A stretch of 64,000 bases of DNA, from the NCBI GenBank assembly GCA_023398955.1, contig JAEWRL010000118.1, positions 1-64,000 of the forward strand, written 5' to 3'. The notes under the pieces were generated by a model. The model saw nothing but the letters and a program-made list of their open reading frames with translations, did no database searches and had not been told where the DNA came from. Position numbers and translations under genes: made by a program. Origin of the DNA: Pseudomonadota bacterium (lineage in GTDB: Bacteria > Myxococcota_A > Polyangia > Polyangiales > Polyangiaceae). Each line of letters begins with the position of its first letter. Position 1 is the stretch's first letter. Shown piece after piece: positions 33,600 to 40,950 of this stretch.

Positions 33600-34448
33600 A
33601 TGGCGACGCGACGACTCTCTGGCTCCCTGGTCACCTGGATCCTGTGCGTGCCCTGGGCGGGCATTGCGTGCGGCGGCACTGCGCCAGAGCCTTCCAGCTC
33701 CCGCAGCCCGCTCGCCGCGCCCGAGACATCCCCGCAGCTGGAGGAGCGCCACCACGGGCCGGGCACCGAGGGCCCGCAGGGCAGCGACGGCGCCGCGCAT
33801 CCGGGGGCCTCGCCCGCCTCGACGGCGCACCCCTCCGGGCACGACGAGCCGGGCTTCGCCAAGGACTTCTCTGCCGTGGAACGTTTCGCGTCACACTTCG
33901 ACGATCCGAAGCGTGACGCCTGGCAGAAACCCGAGGAGGTGCTGGCGCTCCTCGAGCTCCGTCCGGGGCAGACGGTCGCCGACATCGGCGCCGGCACCGG
34001 CTACTTCATCGCGGCGCTGGCCAGAGCCGTGGGCGCTCAGGGCCGAGTGCTCGCGCTCGACACGGAGCCAAAGATGGTCGACTACCTGGAGCAGCGGGCT
34101 GCCGAGGAAGGACTCAGCAACGTCGTTGCTCGTCATGTGCCTCCGGAGGATCCCGAGCTTCCACCACGAAGCGTGGACCGCATTCTCATAGTGAACACGT
34201 GGCACCACATCTCACAGAGAAAAAGCTACGCCAGTAAGCTTCTGCAAGCCCTTCGCCCCGGGGGCGCCGTGCTCGTCGTGGACTACACGCAGAGCTCCGA
34301 CATGGGTCCGCCCCAGGATCATCGCCTGCCCCCGGAGCGCGTCATTGAAGAGCTGGCAGCCGCAGGGTTGCGCGCGACGCTCGTCGACGAGTCTCTGCCA
34401 AAGCAGTACGTGGTGCGGGCCGAAAACACCGAAGTCGTCGCGCGCTGA
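33600..34448 (+). CDS. Lipoprotein with class I SAM-dependent methyltransferase domain
   Basis: 282 residues. The ATG at 33600 gives a signal peptide with lipobox AGIAC, followed by an acidic/Pro-rich linker. Residues about 95-280 form a Rossmann methyltransferase with motif I VADIGAGTGYF, the acidic loop LALDTEPKM, DRILIVNTWHH and LRPGGAVLVVDY. Methyltransferases with a secretion signal are uncommon because SAM is cytoplasmic, but lipid-anchored members recur in myxobacteria and planctomycetes. The substrate is unknown. An open frame far upstream (from 32550) is the antisense shadow of GH62 and not part of the gene. Confidence 0.8.
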   Translation: MATRRLSGSLVTWILCVPWAGIACGGTAPEPSSSRSPLAAPETSPQLEERHHGPGTEGPQGSDGAAHPGASPASTAHPSGHDEPGFAKDFSAVERFASHFDDPKRDAWQKPEEVLALLELRPGQTVADIGAGTGYFIAALARAVGAQGRVLALDTEPKMVDYLEQRAAEEGLSNVVARHVPPEDPELPPRSVDRILIVNTWHHISQRKSYASKLLQALRPGGAVLVVDYTQSSDMGPPQDHRLPPERVIEELAAAGLRATLVDESLPKQYVVRAENTEVVAR

Positions 34449-34480
34449 AGCCCCCGTGCTCGCCGAGGAACACGGGGGCT
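34449..34480. terminator. Hairpin between convergent methyltransferase and peroxiredoxin genes
   Basis: AGCCCCCGTG (34449-34458) pairs with CACGGGGGCT (34471-34480), a ten-base GC-rich stem with a 12-base loop, directly after the methyltransferase stop codon and before the convergent peroxiredoxin stop. It would serve both strands. Confidence 0.6.
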
Positions 34481-34518
34481 CGAAGCAGTGCCCGCAGCGC
34501 CGCTTCACGCGCGCGCCG

Positions 34519-35172
34519 CTACAAGGATCGCTTGCAGAAGTACCAATCGGTACACTCGTGCCCCTCCTGGAGCCGAGCCTTTGCCGCATCCAGAGTCGCG
34601 GGCGGGGGCACGATGACCTTATCCCCAGGCTGCCACCCTTCCGGCGTCGCGACCTTGTTGGCGTCGCTCGTCTGGAGCGCCTGGACGAGACGAATGAATT
34701 CGGCAATCGAGCGACCGTTGGTCATGGGATAATACACCATGGCCCGCAGTACTCCCTTGGGATCGATGATGAAGGTGGCGCGCACCGCCGAGGTATCGGA
34801 CGCTCCAGGCTGAATCATGCCATACGCTTTCGCGACGCTCATCGAGAGGTCCGCGATGATGGGGAACGGGATGCCGACCCCGAACTTCTCCTCGATGTTG
34901 CGCGCCCAAGCGATATGCGAGTAGTGGCTGTCGATGGAGAGGCCGAGCAGGTCTGTGTTGAGAGCTTGAAATTGCTCGTGGGCCTTCGCGAAGGCGACAA
35001 ACTCGGTGGTGCACACAGGCGTGAAGTCGGCCGGATGCGAGAACAGGACGAGCCACCTCCCCTCATAATCGCTGAGTTTCTTGACTCCGTGGGTCGTGAG
35101 CGCTTCGAACTCTGGTGCGCGCTCGTTCAAGCGCGGCATGCTGGGCGTGTTGAGATTGGCTGTTTCGTTCAT
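34519..35172 (-). CDS. Prx6-type peroxiredoxin
   Basis: 217 residues, the usual length of the Prx6 branch. The peroxidatic Cys54 sits in DFTPVCTTEF, with the catalytic Thr and the Arg-containing region typical of peroxiredoxins; GLSIDSHYSHIAW and YPMTNGRSIAEFIR are further family phrases. The C-terminal ECTDWYFCKRSL supplies Cys207 and Cys213, as in archaeal-type members that can form extra disulfides. It reduces peroxides in the cytoplasm. The upstream region has an operator-like palindrome (35247-35262) shared with the DUF134 promoter, which suggests co-regulation with the Fe-S/ORP-like cluster. Confidence 0.92.
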   Translation of the reverse strand: MNETANLNTPSMPRLNERAPEFEALTTHGVKKLSDYEGRWLVLFSHPADFTPVCTTEFVAFAKAHEQFQALNTDLLGLSIDSHYSHIAWARNIEEKFGVGIPFPIIADLSMSVAKAYGMIQPGASDTSAVRATFIIDPKGVLRAMVYYPMTNGRSIAEFIRLVQALQTSDANKVATPEGWQPGDKVIVPPPATLDAAKARLQEGHECTDWYFCKRSL

Positions 35173-35246
35173 GATGTCCTCCTTCGGGTGGATTGTTTCG
35201 CCAACGCCCGCAGCGGTCTCCTCGTGTAGTCACTGCGTTCGTTGAG

Positions 35247-35262
35247 TTTCGTGCGTATACAC
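35247..35262 (+). promoter_or_regulatory. Operator-like palindrome upstream of the peroxiredoxin gene
   Basis: TTTCGTGCGTATACAC matches the palindromic site before the DUF134 gene (TTTCGTGCATATGCAC on the minus strand) except for two changes that keep the purine/pyrimidine symmetry. It lies about 75 bases upstream of the peroxiredoxin ATG. Confidence 0.5.
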
Positions 35263-35382
35263 ACAATGCCCACGAGGGGAAGAGTGCGGGGATACGCGGG
35301 ATGCGGGAGCCTGCCTTTCGGACTGGCGAACAAAAAGACTGTTGGAGAATGCCCCCAACGGGCGTGAACGGCGGGGCTCGAG

Positions 35383-36810
35383 TCATTCCTGCTCGCGCCT
35401 TGGCGGTGCGTTCCTGCGCTTCGGGAGCTCGAGACCAAGGGCACGGATCTTGCGAAAGAGCGTACTCTTGTGCACCCCGAGCTCGCGTGCAGCAGCCTTC
35501 CGGTTGCCGCCGTGACGGGCAATGGCTTCCTGAATCGCTCGTGCCTCGATGTCCTTGACCGTTGCCCCGAGCTGGCGATCCGCCACGGGACCAGGAGCGG
35601 CTGGGACCAGCCCCGCGGGAAGATGGCCAAGCTGGATGGCTCCCTCGCCAATCAGGACGAAGGCGTGCTCAATCACGTTCTGTAGCTCACGCACGTTGCC
35701 GGGATAGTCCCAGGCCTTGAGGACGGAGAGCACCTCGGGGCTCACGCCTCTGACTTGCTTGTTCTGCACGGCATTGAAGCCTTGGATGAAATGGTGAATG
35801 AGTAGAGGGATATCGTCTCGGCGCTCGCGCAGAGGGGGCAGCTGGAGCTTCATGACGTTGATCCGGTAGAACAGATCGCGGCGAAACTCCCCTCGTTCCA
35901 CGTCGGCAGCGAGGTCGCGGTGCGTCGCTGCGATGACTCGCGCATTCGTCGGCTCCGAGCGCGTGGACCCCAGCGGTTCATAAACCTTCTCCTGAAGCAC
36001 GCGCAGGAGGCGCACCTGCAGCGCCGGGCTCATCTCGCCAATCTCGTCCAGAAAGAGGGTGCCACCTCGCGCTAGAGCGAAGCGCCCGGGTTTGTCTCTG
36101 CTGGCGCCCGTGAAGGCACCCGCCTTGTAGCCGAAGAGCTCCGACTCGAGCAAAGCGTCCGGAAGGGCCCCGCAGTTCACGGCGACGAACGGCCGTTTCC
36201 CTCGGGCGCTCAGGTCGTGAATCGCTCGCGCGACGAGCTCCTTTCCGGTACCCGTCTCGCCCTGGAGCAGGATCGTGCTCTCACTCTCTGCCACGCGCGG
36301 GAGCACCTCCAAGATCCCCCGCATCGCGGGGCTTCGACTGACGATGTCTCCGAGCTGGAACTGGCTCTTCGCCTGCGAGCGAAGCTCCTCGATCTGGCGG
36401 AGATCACGAAAGGTCTCTGCGCCGCCTACGACTTGGCCCCGATCGTCGCGCAGGAGCGCCGTCGAGACGCTGATAGGGATGCGCTCACCTGCCCCATTGA
36501 TGATGAACCCAGCCTTGTTGATGACCGCTGCACCGCTGCGCATCGTATGCCGGAGCGCGCAGCCGGATTCGCACATGCTGGCCCGGAATACCTCCGCACA
36601 GAGCCGCCCCATCGCTTCGCCGCGCTGGATCCCAGTGATCTGCTCGGCAGCACGGTTGAAGGAGGAGATCCGCCAGCCCTGATCCACCGTGAAGACGCCA
36701 TCAGAGATGCTCTCCAAGATGGCGCCCGTATCGACGTGCTTCGGCGTGAGCATTGGGTGGCAGGTCGCGACGGACGTCGCGCCAAAGGTCACAGGTTTCC
36801 GCGTTTGCAT
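35383..36810 (-). CDS. PAS-domain sigma-54-dependent activator
   Basis: 475 residues. A PAS domain (ILESISDGVFTVDQGWRISSFNRAAEQITG) carries a Cys pair in ASMCESGCALRH that could sense redox or a metal. The AAA+ domain is complete: Walker A GETGTGKE, the sigma-54-contacting GAFTGA loop, Walker B GGTLFLDEIGEM and the sensor region RRDLFYRINV. A Fis-type HTH closes the protein (GGNRKAAARELGVHKSTLFRKI). The ATG at 36810 is chosen because the frame above it lacks homology. The gene lies seven bases after the MBL-fold gene, so it is likely the regulator of the whole minus-strand cluster, as in ORP loci of anaerobes. Confidence 0.9.
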   Translation of the reverse strand: MQTRKPVTFGATSVATCHPMLTPKHVDTGAILESISDGVFTVDQGWRISSFNRAAEQITGIQRGEAMGRLCAEVFRASMCESGCALRHTMRSGAAVINKAGFIINGAGERIPISVSTALLRDDRGQVVGGAETFRDLRQIEELRSQAKSQFQLGDIVSRSPAMRGILEVLPRVAESESTILLQGETGTGKELVARAIHDLSARGKRPFVAVNCGALPDALLESELFGYKAGAFTGASRDKPGRFALARGGTLFLDEIGEMSPALQVRLLRVLQEKVYEPLGSTRSEPTNARVIAATHRDLAADVERGEFRRDLFYRINVMKLQLPPLRERRDDIPLLIHHFIQGFNAVQNKQVRGVSPEVLSVLKAWDYPGNVRELQNVIEHAFVLIGEGAIQLGHLPAGLVPAAPGPVADRQLGATVKDIEARAIQEAIARHGGNRKAAARELGVHKSTLFRKIRALGLELPKRRNAPPRREQE

Positions 36811-36817
36811 TCGCAGC

Positions 36818-37741
36818 TCACTTCCTCCGGCAGGACTGATCGCCACCCTCCTGTCGTGGGAGAGGGAAGTTCCAGACGTCACCGACGGCGGGTGGCCTGC
36901 AGCGATCCCCGAAGGCACCGAGCAGCTCGGCCGCGAGCGGGAAGCCGCTGCAGTGGGCGGGCGCTACCCGCTGCACGCGAAGCTCCACGAGCGCTTCGAC
37001 GACCTGTCGTCGCTGCTGCGCACTCGCTTTCGCCATATGCATGCCCCCCAGGACGGCGAGGATCGGGCGACCGGGGCGAAGAGATTGCACGAAGCGAATC
37101 GTGCAGAGCACGCCCGCGTGGGCGCACCCAAGAAGGATCACGAGCCCCTCAGTGGTATCCAGGAACAAGGATTGGTCGTCGACCAGAGGGTCCGGCTGGC
37201 GCGCCTCCACATCGAGAAAGAACCGCCGCTCAAGCCCCTGGGAACCATGGCAGCGCGGTATCGGACCGGTCGCCCAGACCCCCTTCGAGACCTCCGTCGG
37301 ACCCAAGACGTGGCGCACGCGCTCGCGAATACGTCCAAGCTGATCTGGCGTCCCGGGGATGCCGATTGCCGCGATCTCCTCGACGGACCTGCGGGTGTAC
37401 TTGGGCTCCAGAGCAGCGGGATGGGCAAAGACCGGGAGCGTCGGTGCGCGATCCAGGACACACGATAGACCACCGGTGTGGTCGTAGTGTCCATGGCTCA
37501 AGATCACCGCGTCCAATTCTCCCAGGTCGAAGCCGAGGCGCATCGCGTTGTGCTCCAGGGCAAACCCCTGCCCTGTGTCGAAGAGCAGCTGCCGGTCGCC
37601 GCTCCGCAGATGCCAGGCGATGCCGTGCTCGGCAAGCAGTCCTCCCCGCTCGGCGTGGTTGTCCACGAGCAAGGTGAGCACCGTGGTGCCCCCATCGAGC
37701 GGCGCCGCGGCGTGGGATTGAACGTACGAAACCTCAGGCAC
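36818..37741 (-). CDS. Metallo-beta-lactamase-fold hydrolase
   Basis: 307 residues. The dinuclear metal motif SHGHYDHTGG is present, with further ligands in CHGS, GCAHAG and the closing APAHCSG. This set (LLGCAHAGV, LGGMHM) fits the MBL subgroup related to 7,8-dihydropterin-6-methyl-dihydropteroate synthase-like proteins. The preferred start is the GTG at 37741, which has GGAGG eight bases upstream and overlaps the end of the MinD-type gene by eight bases. Such proteins recur beside MinD/NifX clusters. The substrate is unknown. Confidence 0.85.
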   Translation of the reverse strand: MPEVSYVQSHAAAPLDGGTTVLTLLVDNHAERGGLLAEHGIAWHLRSGDRQLLFDTGQGFALEHNAMRLGFDLGELDAVILSHGHYDHTGGLSCVLDRAPTLPVFAHPAALEPKYTRRSVEEIAAIGIPGTPDQLGRIRERVRHVLGPTEVSKGVWATGPIPRCHGSQGLERRFFLDVEARQPDPLVDDQSLFLDTTEGLVILLGCAHAGVLCTIRFVQSLRPGRPILAVLGGMHMAKASAQQRRQVVEALVELRVQRVAPAHCSGFPLAAELLGAFGDRCRPPAVGDVWNFPLPRQEGGDQSCRRK

Positions 37742-38633
37742 AAGCACCTCCTCCTTCTCGTGGAACCGTCGGTTGGGGGTGCTCCAGCCAGTCTCGAACG
37801 CCAGTCAGCCCGTCGCGAATGGAATGGACATGGCAGCCGGGCACTTGCCCGCGAGAAAGACACCGCGGCACCTCAGTCGAGTGCGGCAACTTGGCGACGA
37901 TGGGCACGCCCCAGCGAGCGCAGACCGGACCGAGAAGTGCCTCGGCATCCGGCACGATGTCCCACTTGTTCACGAGAACGGCAGCGGGGAGCGCCAGCTG
38001 CTGCAAGAGCTGTAAGAGTCTCGAGAGGTCTGCTGCGCTCGAAGCGGATGGCTCCACGACGACGAGCACACGGTCGACGCCTGCCAAGGTTGCCTGCACG
38101 GGACAACCAAGCCCGGGAGGGCCGTCCAGCAGCATCCATGACGTTTGCACCCTCTCGGCGACCCGTTGAGCCATATCGCGGATGTACGTCACGAGGTGGC
38201 CCGAGTTGTCCTGAGCCACCGCGAGCTCAGCATGAACGAGGGGCCCCACAGCGGTGGGCCGAAGCCACGCCGCGCCTGCGGTTCGCGGAAGACGTTGAAC
38301 GGCGCCTGCCGGACACACGAGCGAGCACGCGGAGCAGCCCTCGCAAAGCAAGGGCCGAATGGTCGCCTTGCCTGCCACGAGCACTATCGCATCGAAACGA
38401 CAGGCATCCAGGCAAGCGCCGCAGCCGGTGCACCGGTCCACGTCGACGCGCGCGTCGAAGCCCGATCGAACGGTGAAGACTGTCGAATCCTCTCCCGGCA
38501 GGAGAAGCGCGAGGTTCGCGGCATCGACGTCGCAGTCAACAACGAGAACGGGCGCGAGAAGGTGGGCCAGCGAAGCCACCACGGTGGTCTTACCGGTGCC
38601 CCCCTTCCCGCTGAGGACTGCAAGCTGTTTCAT
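37734..38633 (-). CDS. MinD/ParA-type ATPase with inserted ferredoxin domain, copy A
   Basis: 299 residues. A deviant Walker A (SGKGGTGKTT) near residue 8 places it in the MinD/Mrp/NifH superfamily. Inserted after DVDAANLALLLPG is a 2[4Fe-4S] ferredoxin domain (CTGCGACLDAC and CEGCSACSLVC). The ATPase fold resumes with LLDGPPGLGCP and NKWD. Its ATG overlaps the stop of copy B (ATGA). Pairs of such ATPases are the core of the ORP complex of sulfate reducers and related Fe-S or metal-cofactor assembly systems. The role here is inferred from that gene set. Confidence 0.88.
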   Translation of the reverse strand: MKQLAVLSGKGGTGKTTVVASLAHLLAPVLVVDCDVDAANLALLLPGEDSTVFTVRSGFDARVDVDRCTGCGACLDACRFDAIVLVAGKATIRPLLCEGCSACSLVCPAGAVQRLPRTAGAAWLRPTAVGPLVHAELAVAQDNSGHLVTYIRDMAQRVAERVQTSWMLLDGPPGLGCPVQATLAGVDRVLVVVEPSASSAADLSRLLQLLQQLALPAAVLVNKWDIVPDAEALLGPVCARWGVPIVAKLPHSTEVPRCLSRGQVPGCHVHSIRDGLTGVRDWLEHPQPTVPREGGGACA

Positions 38634-39601
38634 GCTGACACTCCACGGGATGGGCCATCGTCCGGCAGCGAGGAGCACTGCGGCGGCGCGGGCAAGCGGT
38701 CCCGCACCCAGCGCGCAAGCTGTCCGATCGCCGCATCCAGCGCTGGCGGACTGGACCAGCCGCCAGGGTCCCTCGCGGATTCGCGAGCGATATCACTGTC
38801 GAACGGGATCGTCGCCGTCACTGTGAGTCCACGCGGAGCAAGGACGTCATCGATCGGGTAGTCCCCCAACCCGGCACGATTGACGACGATGGCCGAAGGC
38901 ACACCGAAAGCGGCGCAAGTATCGGCCGTAATGGCCAGATCGTGGGCACCGAAAGGGGTAGGCTCCGTCACGAGAATGGCCAGGTCCGCCTGCTTGAGCG
39001 CGGCCATGACCGGACACGCGTTGCCCGGTGGCCCATCGATGACGAGGATGCCATCGCCGCACGACTCCGCGGCGAGTGCGATGGACGCCTCGATGACCGG
39101 AACCGCCCGCCGCTCCCCCACGTCCACGGCTCCGGCTACGTATCGGATGCGGCCAGCTTGCCCCACCACGACGGAGCCGACATCTCGCTCACCTTCGACG
39201 AGAGCACCGCGCGGACAGGCTATTAGGCATGATCCGCAACCGCGACAGTGCTCTACCACCTGGTGGACACGGTGGAGCCCAGGCACCAGCGCGCCAAACG
39301 CACACACCTCCGTGCAGCTTCCGCATCCATTGCAGATGTCGGATCGGATGGTGATGCTTCGAACCCGGACACGCGACGCCCGCGAGATCTCCGGCCGCAG
39401 CACGATGTGCCCGTTTGGCGCCTCAGCGTCGGCATCGACGTAAGTGGTCGCAACACCTCGCTCCGCGAACCAGTGAGCAAGCTGGGAGGACACCAGGGTC
39501 TTGCCCGTTCCCCCCTTGCCGCTGGCAACAACGACCTTGAAGCAGCCTCCGGGGCGCGCTGATCTCGGTTCAGTCGCTGGGGTCGGAGCAGGGATGGCCA
39601 T
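38630..39601 (-). CDS. MinD/ParA-type ATPase with inserted ferredoxin domain, copy B
   Basis: 323 residues. SGKGGTGKT is followed by the switch region YVDADAEAPNGHI, a 2[4Fe-4S] ferredoxin insertion (CNGCGSCTEVC, CRGCGSCLIACP), VIDGPPGNACPV and VVNRAG. It is the usual partner of copy A. No start codon exists after the upstream stop, so the ATG at 39601 (GAGG six bases before it) is required, and the gene overlaps the NifX-like gene by 32 bases. The two ATPases probably form a heterodimer that handles an Fe-S or heterometal cluster. Confidence 0.88.
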   Translation of the reverse strand: MAIPAPTPATEPRSARPGGCFKVVVASGKGGTGKTLVSSQLAHWFAERGVATTYVDADAEAPNGHIVLRPEISRASRVRVRSITIRSDICNGCGSCTEVCAFGALVPGLHRVHQVVEHCRGCGSCLIACPRGALVEGERDVGSVVVGQAGRIRYVAGAVDVGERRAVPVIEASIALAAESCGDGILVIDGPPGNACPVMAALKQADLAILVTEPTPFGAHDLAITADTCAAFGVPSAIVVNRAGLGDYPIDDVLAPRGLTVTATIPFDSDIARESARDPGGWSSPPALDAAIGQLARWVRDRLPAPPQCSSLPDDGPSRGVSA

Positions 39602-39938
39602 CAAGAACCTCGCGCTGGATGCACTCGACCACATCGGACACGCAGGGCAGCTCCGTGACACGTGCTCCGATGTTGAACTCCTTCAGCGCCTCGCTCGCCT
39701 TGCCGCCGAAACGCCTGGCGAAGACGACCTTCACTCCTTCTCGGCTGAGTGCTGCGACGGCTGCTGCAGCGGCCCCATGCGGGCGCTCCGCGGCTGGGTT
39801 CGCCATCACTCGCCTCTCGCGAGCGCCGCCCTCTAGAATATGGAAGTACGCGCAGCGAGCGAAACGATCCGAGACCAAGGCCGTTTCCAGATCGGAACCC
39901 GCGGCACAGACGGCCATCGTGGGCAGCCCCTCAGCCAT
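39570..39938 (-). CDS. NifX/NifB-type dinitrogenase cofactor-binding domain protein, copy 1
   Basis: 122 residues of the MTH1175/NifX-like fold: MAVCAAGSDLETALVSDRFARCAYFHIL, GVKVVFARRFGGKASEAL and a C-terminal CVSDVVECIQREV region. Proteins of this family bind Fe-S or Mo-containing clusters; the Orange Protein itself belongs here. The ATG at 39938 overlaps the preceding stop by eight bases (ATGGCTGA). No nitrogenase genes are present, so a nitrogenase role is unlikely. Confidence 0.8.
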   Translation of the reverse strand: MAEGLPTMAVCAAGSDLETALVSDRFARCAYFHILEGGARERRVMANPAAERPHGAAAAAVAALSREGVKVVFARRFGGKASEALKEFNIGARVTELPCVSDVVECIQREVLDGHPCSDPSD

Positions 39939-40335
39939 GTCCTGCCTCTCCGCACTCGTGCAGCCCGCCATCCTTGCAGCCTTCCGCACCGTCGCGGCGC
40001 CCTGCCAGGTACTCCTGCACCGCCTCTCGCACCGTGCCCTGGAATCCCGTGACCGGAGTGATTCCCAGCCGCGAAAACCAGTCGATGGCGCCACCGCCCA
40101 TCCCGCCCGCCAAAACGACGTTCACGCCCTGCTCGGCCAGCCAGGCTGGCAGCTGACCCGGTCTATGTGCCGCCGCAAACGGATTTGGCTGGGACTTCGC
40201 CGACACCACGGAGTCCGCGCCAACGCGCACGAAAACCATATGAGGACAATGGCCGAAGTGAGCCGAGACCGGCGCGTCGAGCTCGGCCTCCGTCGTGGCA
40301 GTGACAGCAAATAGGGTATGTGCCTTGGTGTTCAT
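39931..40335 (-). CDS. NifX/MTH1175-type cofactor-binding domain protein, copy 2
   Basis: 134 residues with a perfect AAGGAGG before the ATG at 40335. The fold signature is clear: LDAPVSAHFGHCPHMVFV, LAEQGVNVVLAGGMGGGAIDWFSRLGI and GTVREAVQEYLAG. The extended tail GCKDGGLHEC...GHG adds possible metal ligands. It is the first of the overlapping Fe-S genes, 45 bases after the DUF134 gene. Two members of the family in one operon match the ORP-type layout. Confidence 0.85.
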   Translation of the reverse strand: MNTKAHTLFAVTATTEAELDAPVSAHFGHCPHMVFVRVGADSVVSAKSQPNPFAAAHRPGQLPAWLAEQGVNVVLAGGMGGGAIDWFSRLGITPVTGFQGTVREAVQEYLAGRRDGAEGCKDGGLHECGEAGHG

Positions 40336-40380
40336 CGATGATCCTCCTTGGACGACTTCGATTTCGTCGCCGTCTCTTGG

Positions 40381-40767
40381 TCATTCCCGGCCTCTGCCTT
40401 CGCCGCGTCGCCGCAGGCGCTGGCCGCGACCCCCGCGCGATGGCTCGCCAGCGCAACAGCTGGGCGCCTCACCCGAGAGACGCTCTGCAGCGGTGTCCTC
40501 GACGCGCAGGGCCCGCCCGTGCAGCACTGCATCGACGAGCCTCCGCCGCCCACTCTCCACTAGGCGACCGATGGTCCCGCGGGAGATGCCCATCCGTTCC
40601 CCCGCGATCTCGAAGGGCAGGCCTTCGTAATCCACGAGCCTGAGCGCCTCGAGCTCATCGAGCGCCAGAGCGACTTCTTCCAGCTCCATCAGGGGAATGC
40701 CGCGCGGCTTGAAGTAGAGAGCCCCCGGCGGGTGACCGATGCGACGTGGCTTGGGCGGCCGAGGCAT
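40381..40767 (-). CDS. DUF134 family HTH regulator
   Basis: 128 residues. MPRPPKPRRIGHPP, FKPRGIPLMELEEVAL, LDELEALRLVDYEGL and AGERMGISRGTIGRLVESGRRRL are the hallmarks of DUF134 proteins, sigma-70-region-4-like HTH proteins normally next to NifX/MinD clusters. The ATG at 40776, three codons earlier, is also possible. A perfect palindrome containing GCATATGC lies immediately upstream, overlapping the place of the ribosome site, and would allow direct autoregulation. It probably controls the operon that it heads. Confidence 0.88.
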   Translation of the reverse strand: MPRPPKPRRIGHPPGALYFKPRGIPLMELEEVALALDELEALRLVDYEGLPFEIAGERMGISRGTIGRLVESGRRRLVDAVLHGRALRVEDTAAERLSGEAPSCCAGEPSRGGRGQRLRRRGEGRGRE

Positions 40768-40780
40768 GCAGCCCATGATA

Positions 40781-40794
40781 CGTGCATATGCACG
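40781..40794 (-). promoter_or_regulatory. 14-bp palindrome before the DUF134 gene
   Basis: CGTGCATATGCACG is a perfect palindrome five bases upstream of the first possible DUF134 start. Read on the minus strand with its flank it is TTTCGTGCATATGCAC, nearly identical to the site before the peroxiredoxin gene. A repressor bound here would block translation initiation or transcription of the cluster. Confidence 0.6.
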
Positions 40795-40950
40795 AAATGC
40801 AAGAGTCGATTTCTGCTCGAGCGCGAGGTCCCAGGGCGCACCAACGTCCCGGCATGAGACCGCTCGGCGTTGAACGCCCCCAGGTCAAGGCATTGCAACA
40901 GTCATGATACATGGATGGCACGCAGCGCGCTCGCCCTGCCAATGCAATGG

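Noticed and set aside
36217..37677. 486-codon plus-strand frame
   Set aside because: Antisense to the sigma-54 activator and the MBL gene; Arg-rich and without motifs.
39570..40335. Nitrogenase cofactor genes proper
   Set aside because: NifX-like folds are present, but no nifHDK, nifB or nifEN is seen; the gene set fits ORP-type clusters better.
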